Below, piece by piece: positions 35,852 to 45,302 of a stretch of DNA of 64,000 nucleotides. Location of the stretch: assembly GCA_963814875.1 (NCBI GenBank), contig CAWFFJ010000041.1, positions 62,001 through 126,000 of the forward strand, given 5' to 3'. The notes beneath the pieces were generated by a model. That model was given only the letters and a program-made list of their open reading frames with translations. It had not been told where the DNA came from and ran no database searches. Origin of the DNA: CAVSIS01 sp963814875. GTDB taxonomy: Bacteria > Acidobacteriota > Thermoanaerobaculia > Thermoanaerobaculales > Sulfomarinibacteraceae. The stretch's first letter is position 1, and the number at the start of each line of letters is the position of its first letter. The translations under genes were made by a program, and so were the position numbers.

Positions 35852-36180
35852 TGGATCTCCTCCTGGTCCGCCCCTCGAACCGGTTCCTGGTCCTCCAGCG
35901 CGACCGCCGCTGGCTGCCCGCGCTCGCCTTCCTGCTGCTGCTCGCCGCACTCCTCGCCGCCGCCCTGTTCCTGGTCGGGTGGCCGCGCCTCCGGAGCACC
36001 AGCCTGCACTACGACCTGGTCGGCCTGCGCGCCGAGGTCGAGAACCTCGAGCGGCGCGAACGACGCCTCGAGATCGATCTCGAGCTCGAGCGTGACCCTT
36101 CCCGTCTCGCCGAGCGTGCCACCGCCATCGGCCTGGTGCCGCCGCCACCACCGGTTCCGGCCGAAAAGGGCCCGTCGTGA
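35851..36180 (+). CDS. ftsL: FtsL-like division protein
   Basis: A 109-aa bitopic protein: a short cytoplasmic N-terminus, one helix (ALAFLLLLAALLAAALFLVG) and a periplasmic coiled coil with heptad-like Leu/Glu/Arg (LRAEVENLERRERRLEIDLE). Sequence similarity to FtsL is low, as is usual, and the assignment rests on topology and its position between rsmH and ftsI. FtsL forms the FtsQLB complex that activates septal peptidoglycan synthesis. Both ends overlap neighbours (TGATG; GTGA). Confidence 0.8.
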   Translation: MDLLLVRPSNRFLVLQRDRRWLPALAFLLLLAALLAAALFLVGWPRLRSTSLHYDLVGLRAEVENLERRERRLEIDLELERDPSRLAERATAIGLVPPPPPVPAEKGPS

Positions 36181-37901
36181 ATCGGCGTCGCCTGCGTCTG
36201 GTCGCGGCGGCCCTTGCGCTCGGCGCAGCGATAGTGCTCCTGCGGGCCGCCCAGGTCATGCTGGTCGACCACGAGTCCTGGCTCGCGCGCGCGAAGCGCC
36301 AGCGCGAGCGTATCCTGATCACCCCCAGCCGACGGGGCGAGATCCGGTCCGCGGACGGCTACGTCCTGGCGACGTCGGTGGCGCGACTCGCAATCCAGGT
36401 GGACACCAAGCTGCTGCCGTACCCGAAGCTCTTCGCGCAGGCGGCCGGTCCGCTGGTAGGGTGCCCTGCCGACGAGCTCGAACGTCGACTCGCCGGCGGC
36501 GCCCGCGCAGTCTGGGTGGCGCAAAAGGTCGACCGTGACACGGCGGCCGCGGTGCGCTCCCTCGCGCCGTCCGCGGTCGTGTTGGTGCCCGACGCCGAAC
36601 GGATCTACCCGCTCGGCACCCTCGCCGCCCCCCTGATCGGCTTCGTCGGGCGCGAGGAGCTGACCACGGTAGGACGCTCCGGCCTCGAGCACTACTACGA
36701 CGCCGTGCTCGCCGGCGAGCCCGACCGCTACCTCGCGGTCCAGGATGCCGTACAACGCCAGCTTCAGCTCGAGCACCTCACCAGCGGGCGGGCAGGGTAT
36801 GACATCGAGCTCACCATCCTCGCCCGGCTCCAGTGGGCGGTCGAGCGCGAGCTCCAGGCCGACGTTGACCGCCACGCGGCCGAAGGCGCATCGGCGGTCG
36901 TGCTCGACGCCCGGTCCGGACGGATCCTGGCCCTCGCCACGGTACCGTCCTTCGACCCGGCCGCCCCTGGCAACGTCTCGCCGAAGCGCTGGCGACTTCC
37001 AGCGGTACAGGACGCTTTCGAGCCAGGATCGACGATCAAACCGTTGATCGCGGCGGCCGCACTGTCCTCCCGCACGATCCGTCCGGGGGAGCGCTTCGAC
37101 TGCACTCACCGCGGCATCGAGGTCGCCGGCCACTGGATCCGCGACCACGCGCAACCGGGCCGCTACACCCTCGACGAGATCGTCTCCAAGTCTGCCAACG
37201 CCGGCATCATCGAGGTCGCCCAGCGGCTCCCCCCCGACCTCATCTGGCGAACCCTCGACGGTTTTGGCTTCGGCCAGCCGACCGGCGTCGGCTACCCGGG
37301 AGAGGCGCACGGAGCGCTCGCGCCGGTCTCTCAGTGGTCGGGGATGAGCCGGGCGGGGCTCGCCCTCGGCCAGGAGATGACCGTCTCACCGCTCCAGCTC
37401 GCACTCGCCTACGCCGCCGTCGCCAACGGGGGCTGGCTGCCTGCACCCGCCCTCGTGAACCGGGCCGGATCGGACAAGGAGACCGTCGCCGACCGTCCGA
37501 TCATGCAGCGCCGAGTGATGGACCGCCGCCTCGCAGAGCGGATCCAGGCGATGCTCGAAGCGGTCGTAGCCGACGGCACAGGAACCCTTGCGGCTGTCGC
37601 CGGCTATCGCGTCGGCGGCAAGACCGGGACCGCCCAGCGAGCGGTCGCCGGGGGTTTCGACGAGAAGCACCACGTGTCGTGGTTCGCGGGCTTCCTCCCC
37701 CTGCCGGAACCCAAGATCGTGATCGTCGTCTCGGTGGTCCAGCCCAGCGACGACTTCTGGGCCTCGACCGTGGCGGCGCCCGCCTTTGCCAGGATCGCGA
37801 CTCAGGCCGCCTGCATCCTCGACCTTCCCGCGACGCCACCACCCGAAGCCGTCGACGTGGCTGCGGCAGACGTCCCCGCCGTCCGAAGGGCGGGAGCATG
37901 A
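36177..37901 (+). CDS. ftsI: Septal peptidoglycan transpeptidase (class B PBP, FtsI/PBP3)
   Basis: A 574-aa membrane-anchored transpeptidase cross-linking septal peptidoglycan. It has an N-terminal helix (LVAAALALGAAIVLLRAA), a dimerisation domain with RGEIRSADGYVLATS, and a transpeptidase domain with the SxxK motif in EPGSTIKP (Ser about 285), SxN in KSANAG (about 338) and KTG in GGKTGTAQ (about 481). There is no PASTA domain. The GTG start overlaps the ftsL stop by 4 nt, and the stop overlaps murE (ATGA). Confidence 0.94.
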   Translation: MNRRRLRLVAAALALGAAIVLLRAAQVMLVDHESWLARAKRQRERILITPSRRGEIRSADGYVLATSVARLAIQVDTKLLPYPKLFAQAAGPLVGCPADELERRLAGGARAVWVAQKVDRDTAAAVRSLAPSAVVLVPDAERIYPLGTLAAPLIGFVGREELTTVGRSGLEHYYDAVLAGEPDRYLAVQDAVQRQLQLEHLTSGRAGYDIELTILARLQWAVERELQADVDRHAAEGASAVVLDARSGRILALATVPSFDPAAPGNVSPKRWRLPAVQDAFEPGSTIKPLIAAAALSSRTIRPGERFDCTHRGIEVAGHWIRDHAQPGRYTLDEIVSKSANAGIIEVAQRLPPDLIWRTLDGFGFGQPTGVGYPGEAHGALAPVSQWSGMSRAGLALGQEMTVSPLQLALAYAAVANGGWLPAPALVNRAGSDKETVADRPIMQRRVMDRRLAERIQAMLEAVVADGTGTLAAVAGYRVGGKTGTAQRAVAGGFDEKHHVSWFAGFLPLPEPKIVIVVSVVQPSDDFWASTVAAPAFARIATQAACILDLPATPPPEAVDVAAADVPAVRRAGA

Positions 37902-39358
37902 AGCTCGGCGTGCTCATCCGCCGCCTCGAAGGCTGCCGGCTCACGGGCGACCCGGGCGTCGACGTCGATGTCGTCGTCCTCGACTCGCGAGACGTCCGTC
38001 CGGGCTCCCTGTTCGCGGCCTTGCCGGGCCAACGGCACCACGGCATCGAGTTCCTGGGCGAGGCCCTGGAACGCGGCGCCGCGGCCGTGCTCTCGGATCG
38101 GTCGCGCCCCGAGGGTGTCTCGGCGCCCTGGATGGAGAGCGTCCTGTCGCGACGCCACACCGCGCTCGCGGCGTGGGCCGTGGCAGGCGACCCGCAGCGT
38201 GCCTTGCGCCTGATCGCCGTCACCGGGACCAACGGCAAGAGCACCACCGTTGACTTGGTCAGCCGGATCCTCGAAGCGGCCGGCATAGTCGCCGGGACCT
38301 TCGGCACCCTCGGCTACCGTCTGCCGACTACCACCGTCGAGGCCGAGCGGACGACGCCGGAGGCCACCCAGCTGGCGCCTCTGCTCGCACGGCTGGCGGC
38401 CGAGGGCGGCCAGGCCGCGGTCATGGAGGCATCCTCCCATGCGCTCGACCAGGACCGCCTCGCGGGGCTCGAGTTCGAGGTCGGCGTGTGGACCAACCTC
38501 ACCCGGGACCACCTCGACTTCCACGGCGACATGGAGCGCTACTTCGAGGCCAAGCGACGTCTCTTCACGCACCACCTCGCCCCCTTCGGGCGTCGCGTGC
38601 TGCCCGTCGACGAGACTTGGGGCGCCCGCCTTGCAGCCGACTCCCAGCCGGGCGACGTCACCTGGGGAGTGGACACCGGCGACGTCCACGCCAACGAGAC
38701 TGCGGCGGGCCTCGACGGATCCCGGTTCGTTCTGGTGCGCCCCGACGGCCCACACCCGGTCGCCCTGCCCCTGGTCGGCCTGCACAACCTGCGCAATGCA
38801 CTCGCAGCGGCCGCCGCGGCCTGGGCCGCAGGCGTCACCGCCGAGGCGACGGTCGCCGGCCTCGAGGCGGCCCGCCCGCTGCCCGGCCGGCTCGAGCCGG
38901 TCGCGGTCGATCTCCCGTTCCCCGTGTTCGTCGACTTCGCCCATACCCCGGAGGGCCTACGCGCGGTGCTCGCCTCGTTGCGCGCGGTCAGCGACCGGCG
39001 CCTGGTCGTCGTCTTCGGGGCCGGCGGCGACAAGGACCGCGGCAAGCGGGGTCCCATGGGCCGCGCTGTCGGCGAGCTCGCCGACGTTGCCCTCGTGACC
39101 TCCGACAACCCGCGCTCCGAGGACCCCGCGACCATCGCTGCGGCGGTCGCAGCCGGAGTCCGAGAGGCAGGGACCGAGCCCGAGATCCTGATCGACCGTC
39201 GAGTCGCGATAGCACGCGCCCTCGAGCTCGCCGGCGCCGATGCGTTGGTGGTGATCGCCGGCAAGGGTCACGAGTCGGTCCAGGTGATCGGACAGCGTCG
39301 AATCCCATTCTCCGACGCCGCGGTGGTGCGCGAGCTTGTCGGGGGGAGGGCATCCTGA
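37898..39358 (+). CDS. murE: UDP-MurNAc-tripeptide synthetase MurE (meso-DAP type)
   Basis: A 486-aa Mur ligase adding the third stem residue. It shows the ATP loop VTGTNGKSTT, the substrate-binding ERTTPEA and MEASSHALDQDRL, and SDNPRSEDP: the DNPR motif is the signature for meso-diaminopimelate over lysine. The ATG at 37898 overlaps the ftsI stop; the much longer upstream reading frame is a shadow of ftsI. A TGATG junction leads into murF. Confidence 0.95.
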   Translation: MKLGVLIRRLEGCRLTGDPGVDVDVVVLDSRDVRPGSLFAALPGQRHHGIEFLGEALERGAAAVLSDRSRPEGVSAPWMESVLSRRHTALAAWAVAGDPQRALRLIAVTGTNGKSTTVDLVSRILEAAGIVAGTFGTLGYRLPTTTVEAERTTPEATQLAPLLARLAAEGGQAAVMEASSHALDQDRLAGLEFEVGVWTNLTRDHLDFHGDMERYFEAKRRLFTHHLAPFGRRVLPVDETWGARLAADSQPGDVTWGVDTGDVHANETAAGLDGSRFVLVRPDGPHPVALPLVGLHNLRNALAAAAAAWAAGVTAEATVAGLEAARPLPGRLEPVAVDLPFPVFVDFAHTPEGLRAVLASLRAVSDRRLVVVFGAGGDKDRGKRGPMGRAVGELADVALVTSDNPRSEDPATIAAAVAAGVREAGTEPEILIDRRVAIARALELAGADALVVIAGKGHESVQVIGQRRIPFSDAAVVRELVGGRAS

Positions 39359-40719
39359 TGCGCCGCACCCTCGACGAGCTCGCCGGCTGGCTCGGCCTCA
39401 CGGCGCCCGCCGAGAACCCCGAGGTCCTCGGCGTGTCGATCGACTCGCGGTCGACGCGGGCGGGCGATCTTTTTGTCGCTCTCCCCGGGACGCGCACGGA
39501 CGGCCACGAGCACGTCGCGGACGCCGCGGCCCACGGTGCCGTCGCGGCCCTGGTCAGCCGCCCTCTGGCCCATCACCTGGCGCAGCTGGTGGTGCCTGAC
39601 ACCACGGCCGCATTGCAGAGGTTGGCGACCAGCGAGCGGCGACGCGCCGACTACCGCCTGGTCGGCATCACCGGCTCGATCGGCAAGACCACCAGCAAGG
39701 AGTTCCTCGCCGGACTGCTCGCAAGCCGTTTCCGGGTCGGCTCCACCCGCGGCAGCCGCAACTCGCAGGCCGGGCTCCCGGCAGAGCTGCTCAGTCAGCC
39801 CGACGGGATCGAGTGGATGGTTGCAGAGCTCGGCATGAACCACGCCGGAGAGCTCGACCGGCTCGGCGCGATCGCGCGGCCGGACGCCCTCCTGTACACC
39901 GTGGTCGCGCCCGTCCACCTCGAGTTCCTCCCCGACCTCGAGGCCGTCGCTGAGGCCAAGGCCGAGCTCATCCCGCACCTCGACCGCGACGGCGTGCTGG
40001 TGCTCAACGCGGCCGACCGGAGGGTCGACGCCCTCTCGGGCCTCTTCCCGGGCCGCGTGGTGCGTTACGGGCGCCCCGGCGCCAGCGCGCTGTGGATCGA
40101 GCGCTTTGCCTCCCGCGGCCTGCTCGGCGCGACCGTCATCCTGCGCGGCGAGGCCGGCGAGGCGGAGGTGAGCTGGGACCTGGTCGGCCGCCACCAGGCC
40201 GACAACCTGCTCGGCGCGGCGTGCTGTGCCACCTGCCTCGGGCTCCCGCTCGGCGCGGTCCCGGAGGCCGCCGCAGCGCTGCGCCCGGCCGCTCACCGGG
40301 GCGAGCTGGTGCGCCTCGAGGACGGCATCACCGTGATCGACGACAGCTACAACGCCTCCCCGGTAGCGGTGGAGCGGCTGCTGTCGCTGCTCGCCGAGAC
40401 CGCGGGCCGGCGGGTGGCCGTCCTGGGCGAGATGTACGAGCTCGGCGAGGCCACGATGGCCGCGCATCGCGAGGCCGGCCGACTCGCCGCCGGCGCCTGC
40501 GATCTGCTGATCGCTGTCGGCAGCCTTCCCGCCCGCGAGATGGTCGACGCCGCTCGCGCAGCCGGGCTCGGCGAGGCACGTCAGGCGGCGAGCGCGGAGG
40601 ATGCCGCCGTCCTTCTCGCGAGCGCCCTCGAGCCGGGCGACGTGGTGCTGGTCAAGGGATCTCGCGGGGTCGGCCTGGATCGCACAGTGGCGGCACTGAC
40701 GGCAGGGAGCGCCAGCTGA
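39358..40719 (+). CDS. murF: UDP-MurNAc-tripeptide-D-Ala-D-Ala ligase MurF
   Basis: A 453-aa ligase completing the pentapeptide precursor. Seen: the N-terminal uridine-binding SIDSRSTRAGDLFVALPG, the ATP loop GITGSIGKTTSKEFL, ELGMNHAGELDRL, and VIDDSYNASPVAVERLL in the C-terminal domain. GGGGGGAGGG precedes ATG 39358, which shares a base with the murE stop; the mraY ATG overlaps its own stop. Confidence 0.95.
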   Translation: MRRTLDELAGWLGLTAPAENPEVLGVSIDSRSTRAGDLFVALPGTRTDGHEHVADAAAHGAVAALVSRPLAHHLAQLVVPDTTAALQRLATSERRRADYRLVGITGSIGKTTSKEFLAGLLASRFRVGSTRGSRNSQAGLPAELLSQPDGIEWMVAELGMNHAGELDRLGAIARPDALLYTVVAPVHLEFLPDLEAVAEAKAELIPHLDRDGVLVLNAADRRVDALSGLFPGRVVRYGRPGASALWIERFASRGLLGATVILRGEAGEAEVSWDLVGRHQADNLLGAACCATCLGLPLGAVPEAAAALRPAAHRGELVRLEDGITVIDDSYNASPVAVERLLSLLAETAGRRVAVLGEMYELGEATMAAHREAGRLAAGACDLLIAVGSLPAREMVDAARAAGLGEARQAASAEDAAVLLASALEPGDVVLVKGSRGVGLDRTVAALTAGSAS

Positions 40720-41804
40720 TGCTGTACTGGCTGCTCTACCCGCTGTCATCCCACTGGTTCGGTTTCAACGTTTTTCGCTACATCACGTTCCGGACGGGGC
40801 TCGCGATCGCGACCGCGTTCTTCGTCAGTCTCGTGGCGGGACCCTGGGTGGTCGACCGCCTGGCACGGCTCCAGATTCGTCAGTCGATCCGCGAGGAGGG
40901 GCCGCAGCACCACCAGGTCAAGGCCGGCACCCCGACCATGGGTGGCACCCTCATCGTCGGCGCCCTCACTTTGTCGACGCTTCTCTGGGCCGATCTCAGC
41001 AATCCCTACGTCTGGACCGTGCTGCTGACCACGCTGGCGTTCGGCGCGGTCGGCTTCGTCGACGACTGGATCAAGGTCCGCCGGCGCCGCAACCTCGGCC
41101 TGACAACCTGGCAGAAGCTGATCCTGCAGGCGCTGGTCGGCCTCGCCGCCGGGCTCGCGGTGCGCCGCATCGCCGCCCCGGCGCTCCACTCCGGCGCCCT
41201 GGCTCTACCGTTCTTCAAGGACGTGCTGATCCCGCTCGGTCTCGCCTACCTGCCGTTCGTGATGCTGGTGCTGCTCGGCGCCTCGAACACGGTCAACCTC
41301 ACCGACGGGCTCGACGGGCTCGCAATCGGCGCGGTCGCAGTGACGGCGTCCACCTATACGGTTTTCGTCTACATCGCCGGCCACATCCGCATCGCCGAGT
41401 ACCTGCGATTGTTTTACGTCTCCGGCTCTGGCGAGGTCACGGTCTTCACCGGCGCCCTGGTCGGCGCCGCGCTCGGCTTCCTGTGGTTCAACTGCCACCC
41501 GGCTCAGGTCTTCATGGGCGACGTCGGCTCCCTCGGCCTCGGCGGCGGCCTTGGCATCGTCGCCGTAGTGGCCAAGCAGGAGCTGCTGCTGGTCATCGTC
41601 GGGGGGTTGTTCGTGCTCGAGGGCCTGAGCGTCATGATTCAGGTCGCGTCGTACCGGCTGCGTGGCAAGCGCGTCTTCCGCATGGCCCCCCTCCATCATC
41701 ACTTCGAGCTGCTCGGCTGGAACGAGACCCAGGTTGTGACCCGGTTCTGGATCATTGCGGTGGTCTTCGCCCTGGCCGGCCTGGCGACCCTGAAGCTGAG
41801 GTGA
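40719..41804 (+). CDS. mraY: Phospho-MurNAc-pentapeptide transferase MraY
   Basis: A 361-aa polytopic inner-membrane enzyme making lipid I. Family signatures are all present: QVKAGTPTMGGTLI near the N-terminus, VGFVDDWIKV with the catalytic Asp pair, LGASNTVNLTDGLDGLA, the HPAQVFMGDVGSLGLGG segment and the terminal RMAPLHHHFELLGW. About ten helices are visible. ATG 40719 overlaps the murF stop; the first residues (LYWLLYPLSSHWFGFNVFRY) match typical MraY N-termini. Confidence 0.97.
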   Translation: MLYWLLYPLSSHWFGFNVFRYITFRTGLAIATAFFVSLVAGPWVVDRLARLQIRQSIREEGPQHHQVKAGTPTMGGTLIVGALTLSTLLWADLSNPYVWTVLLTTLAFGAVGFVDDWIKVRRRRNLGLTTWQKLILQALVGLAAGLAVRRIAAPALHSGALALPFFKDVLIPLGLAYLPFVMLVLLGASNTVNLTDGLDGLAIGAVAVTASTYTVFVYIAGHIRIAEYLRLFYVSGSGEVTVFTGALVGAALGFLWFNCHPAQVFMGDVGSLGLGGGLGIVAVVAKQELLLVIVGGLFVLEGLSVMIQVASYRLRGKRVFRMAPLHHHFELLGWNETQVVTRFWIIAVVFALAGLATLKLR

Positions 41805-41806
41805 GG

Positions 41807-43147
41807 ATGGGCTTCGAGCTTGCCTCCCGCGTTCTCATCGTCGGCCTCGGCCGCTCCGGGCTGGCTGCCGCCCGCCTGGCGGCTCAGGACGGCGCTGAGG
41901 TGTGGGTCACCGACCGGCGCAGGGCCGCCGAACTCGGCGAGGCGGTCCAGGCACTGCCGTCGGGAACCCGGCTGTGGGACGGCGGCCATCCCCCGGAGGT
42001 GCTCGACGGTGTCGGGCTGGTCATCGTCAGTCCCGGGGTGCCCGCCGACGCACCGCTGCTCGACGAGGTTCGCAGGCGTCGCATCGGGCTCGTCCCCGAG
42101 CTCGAGTTCGCCTGGCTGCACCGGCCCGAGACGCCCCTGGTCGCGGTCACCGGGTCGAACGGCAAGAGCACCGTCACCTCGCTGGTCTCTGCGATGCTCA
42201 GTACCGCCGGGACCGCCTGCGTCGCGGGCGGAAACCTGGGCACCGCAGCCAGCGATCTCGTCCTCGCCGGCGGCTGGGATGCCTGGGTGCTCGAGGTCTC
42301 GAGCTTCCAGGCCGAGCTCCTCACCTCACTGCGTCCGCTGACCGGAGTCTTCCTCAACCTCAGCCAGGACCACCTCGAGCGCCACCCGACGCTCTCCGCT
42401 TACCTCGCGGCAAAGCAGCAGCTGTTCGCATTTCAACGTCCGGACGACGCCGCGGTGGTCAACGCCGACGACCCGCTGGTCGCGGCGATGCCGCTGGGCA
42501 GCGAGCGCCTTGAATTCTCCCTCGAGCGACCCGCCCGCGCGTGGCTCGACGGTGCCACCCTTGTGCTCGACGATCGCCCGATCTGCGACGCCGGCGACGT
42601 TGCCATGAGCGGGCGGCACAACCTCGCCAACGCTCTCGCTGCCGCCCTCGCCGCCCATCGCCTGGGAGCGGACCACGCCGCGATAGCACGGACCCTGGCC
42701 GGCTTCGCCGGTCTCGTCCATCGCCACCGCACCGTCGCCGAGACGGCCGGGGTGCGATGGGTCGACGACTCCAAGGCGACCAACGTCGGAGCAACTCTCG
42801 CCGGCCTCACCGGCTACCCGGCGCGCAGCGTGCACCTGATCCTCGGTGGGCAGGGCAAGGGCCAGGACTTCGCCGCGCTCGCCACCGAGGTGGCCCGGGC
42901 CGCGGCACGCGTCTACTTGATCGGAGAGGACGGACCGCACATCGGTGAGCTGCTCCCGGACGCAACCCCGATCGAGGACTGCGGCACCCTCGAAGAGGCA
43001 GTGCGTCGGGCGGCGCAGCTGGCGACCGCCGGCGAGACCGTCCTGCTCGCGCCCGCGTGCGCGTCCTTCGACCAGTTCTCCGGCTACGCCGAGCGCGGCG
43101 ACCGCTTCACCCGCCTGGCTCTCGAGGAGGCTGCGCCATGCCGATGA
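41807..43147 (+). CDS. murD: UDP-MurNAc-L-alanine:D-glutamate ligase MurD
   Basis: A 446-aa Mur ligase adding D-Glu. It has an N-terminal Rossmann motif (VLIVGLGRSGLAAARLA), SPGVPADAP, the ATP loop VTGSNGKSTVTSL, LEVSSFQAELL, and the C-terminal DDSKATNVGAT. ATG 41807 is the only dcw start in this part that does not overlap; GAGGTGAGG is directly upstream. The end overlaps ftsW by 10 nt. Confidence 0.95.
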   Translation: MGFELASRVLIVGLGRSGLAAARLAAQDGAEVWVTDRRRAAELGEAVQALPSGTRLWDGGHPPEVLDGVGLVIVSPGVPADAPLLDEVRRRRIGLVPELEFAWLHRPETPLVAVTGSNGKSTVTSLVSAMLSTAGTACVAGGNLGTAASDLVLAGGWDAWVLEVSSFQAELLTSLRPLTGVFLNLSQDHLERHPTLSAYLAAKQQLFAFQRPDDAAVVNADDPLVAAMPLGSERLEFSLERPARAWLDGATLVLDDRPICDAGDVAMSGRHNLANALAAALAAHRLGADHAAIARTLAGFAGLVHRHRTVAETAGVRWVDDSKATNVGATLAGLTGYPARSVHLILGGQGKGQDFAALATEVARAAARVYLIGEDGPHIGELLPDATPIEDCGTLEEAVRRAAQLATAGETVLLAPACASFDQFSGYAERGDRFTRLALEEAAPCR

Positions 43148-44229
43148 GGCAGCGCTTCGACCGTCTCCTCCTCGGCGGAGCCGTCGCCCAGACCGCGGTC
43201 GGCCTGGTGGTTCTTGCCTCCGCGTCCTGGCTGGTGGCGACCGAGCGCTACCATCGGCCGGGGACCTTCTTCGTCACCTGGCAGGCGGCGGTGGCGGTGA
43301 TCGGCCTCGGCGTCCTGGTCGCCGCGATGCACCTCCGCCTCGAGCTGCTCAACAACCGCCGCCTGGTCTGGGTCGGGCTCGGCGCGACTTGGCTGTTGCT
43401 GGTGCTGGTCTTCCTCCAGCCCACGGTGGCGAACACCCACCGTTGGCTTTCCGTCGGTGGCGTCTCCATCCAGCCCTCGGTGCTCGCCCGTCTCGCCGTG
43501 GTACTGGTTGCAGCGCTCGAGCTTCCCCGCGCCGCCGCCGACGGCTGGTCGCTGCGCCGACTCGCACCTCTGGTGGTGGTCACCGCGGCCACCTGCGGCC
43601 TGATCGTCATCGAACCCGATCTGGGGTCGGCGGTGCTGGTCGTGCTGGTGCTCGGGGCGATGGCGTTCGTGGCTGGGCTGCCGCTGCGCCTGCTTGCTCT
43701 GCCGGCGGTGGCGGCGGCGGCGGCGGTGGTCGTGGCCGTGCTCACGTCTCCCTACCGGCTCGAGCGGCTGCGCGCCTTCATCGACTCGTCCGCCGGATCC
43801 GCGGCGGGCTGGCAGACCTACCAGAGCCTCGTCGCACTCGGCTCCGGCGGGCTGCTCGGACGGGGCTACGGCGCCGGGCTGCAGAAGCTCTTCTTCCTGC
43901 CCGAGCCGCACACCGACTTCATTTTCTCCATCGCCGGCGAGGAGCTCGGGTTGGTCGGGATCCTGGTCCTGGTGCTGCTGCCGGCCCTGGTCGCGTGGCG
44001 CGGCCTGGCGATCACCGCCCGCCAGCCGGTGCCTGAACGTGGCCTGCTCGCCTTCGGTCTCACCTTCGCCTTTGCCGCACAGTCGCTGATCCACATGATC
44101 GTGTGCCTCGGCCTGGTCCCGCCGAAGGGAATCCCCCTGCCGCTGGTCAGCTACGGCAAGATCGACCTCCTCGCCACCCTGGCCGCGGTCGGCCTGCTGC
44201 TCAACCTCTCCCGGGGGGTGGCGCGATGA
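43138..44229 (+). CDS. ftsW: Septal SEDS glycosyltransferase FtsW
   Basis: A 363-aa polytopic protein polymerising lipid II at the septum together with FtsI. About ten helices are visible, with SEDS hallmarks: THRWLSVGGVSIQPSVLAR, IVIEPDLGSAVLV, YQSLVALGSGGLLGRGYGAG, LPEPHTDFIFSIAGEELG and GIPLPLVSYG near the C-terminus. ATG 43138 with GGAGG at 7 nt is chosen over the second ATG (43144) and over the longer frame inside murD. The stop overlaps murG (ATGA). Confidence 0.94.
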   Translation: MPMRQRFDRLLLGGAVAQTAVGLVVLASASWLVATERYHRPGTFFVTWQAAVAVIGLGVLVAAMHLRLELLNNRRLVWVGLGATWLLLVLVFLQPTVANTHRWLSVGGVSIQPSVLARLAVVLVAALELPRAAADGWSLRRLAPLVVVTAATCGLIVIEPDLGSAVLVVLVLGAMAFVAGLPLRLLALPAVAAAAAVVVAVLTSPYRLERLRAFIDSSAGSAAGWQTYQSLVALGSGGLLGRGYGAGLQKLFFLPEPHTDFIFSIAGEELGLVGILVLVLLPALVAWRGLAITARQPVPERGLLAFGLTFAFAAQSLIHMIVCLGLVPPKGIPLPLVSYGKIDLLATLAAVGLLLNLSRGVAR

Positions 44230-45302
44230 CGGCGCGCGCACTGATCGCGGGCGGCGGGACCGGAGGCCACATCTTTCCGGGCCTCGCAGTCGTGGCCGAG
44301 TTGGAGACCCTCGGCGTGGCCTGCCACTGGCTCGGCGCGCGGCGCGGTCTCGAGGCCGAGCTGGTCGGCAAGCGTGGCATTCCGATCACGCTGGTCGACC
44401 TCGAGGGCATCCACGCTCGGGGCCCCGCCGCCGCCGTTCGTGCCGCCTCCCAGCTTCCCGCCGCGGTGGCGACCGCAATCACGGCCCTGCTCCGGCTGCA
44501 GCCGAAGGTCGTGCTCGGCGTTGGCGGTTACGCCTCCTCCGCTGGCGTCCTTGCGGCCGGCGCGCTCGGCATCCCGTGGGTGCTCCAGGAGCAGAACGCC
44601 GTCCCGGGTTGGACCAACCGTTTTCTGGCGCCGTGGGCCGACTCGATCTGCTGTGGCTTCGCCGACGCGGTCGCCCATTTCCCGTCACTGCCCGCCGAGT
44701 GGACCGGCAACCCAGTCCGGCGCGAGTTCTTCACCACCGGTGCGGTGCACGGCAACCGACCGCCCCGTTTGGTCGTGCTGGGCGGCAGCCAGGGCTCGCT
44801 GTTTCTCAACCGCACCGTTCCACAGGCGCTGGCACGGCTGCGCGATCTCGGAGTCGTCGTCGTCGTTCGCCATCAGGCCGGCGTGCGCTGGACCGAAGTC
44901 GTCCGCACCAGCTACCAGGACCTCCACCTCGAGGCTGAGGTCTCCGCGTTTCTGTCCGAGCCATGGCACGCCCTCGCCGAGGCCGACCTGGTCGTCGCCC
45001 GTGCCGGAGCACTGACGGTCGCGGAGCTCGCGGCCGCCGGCCGTGGCGCGCTCCTGGTGCCGTTTGCCGCAGCGGCGGGGAACCACCAGGAGCACAATGC
45101 CCGGTCCCTGGAGCGCAGCGGCGGGGCGGTGGTCATGTCCGAAGCCGAGGCGACGCCGCCCACCGTCGCCGAGACACTCGCCGGACTGCTCGGCGATCCC
45201 AGCCGCCTCGCAGCCATGGGCGAAGCCTCCCGCAGAGCCGCCCTGCCCGACGCTGCGCAGCGCATCGCACGGCGACTGCTCGCGACCGGAGGCGGGCCGT
45301 GA
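44226..45302 (+). CDS. murG: Lipid II synthase MurG
   Basis: A 358-aa GT28 glycosyltransferase converting lipid I to lipid II at the inner membrane. Seen: AGGGTGGHIFPGLAVV at the N-terminus, VLGVGGYASSAGVLAA, LQEQNAVPGWTNRFL, TGNPVRREF, LGGSQGSLFLN and the acceptor-site RAGALTVAELAAAGRGALLVPFA. ATG 44226 overlaps the ftsW stop by 4 nt; its stop overlaps the murC ATG (TGATG). Confidence 0.95.
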   Translation: MTARALIAGGGTGGHIFPGLAVVAELETLGVACHWLGARRGLEAELVGKRGIPITLVDLEGIHARGPAAAVRAASQLPAAVATAITALLRLQPKVVLGVGGYASSAGVLAAGALGIPWVLQEQNAVPGWTNRFLAPWADSICCGFADAVAHFPSLPAEWTGNPVRREFFTTGAVHGNRPPRLVVLGGSQGSLFLNRTVPQALARLRDLGVVVVVRHQAGVRWTEVVRTSYQDLHLEAEVSAFLSEPWHALAEADLVVARAGALTVAELAAAGRGALLVPFAAAAGNHQEHNARSLERSGGAVVMSEAEATPPTVAETLAGLLGDPSRLAAMGEASRRAALPDAAQRIARRLLATGGGP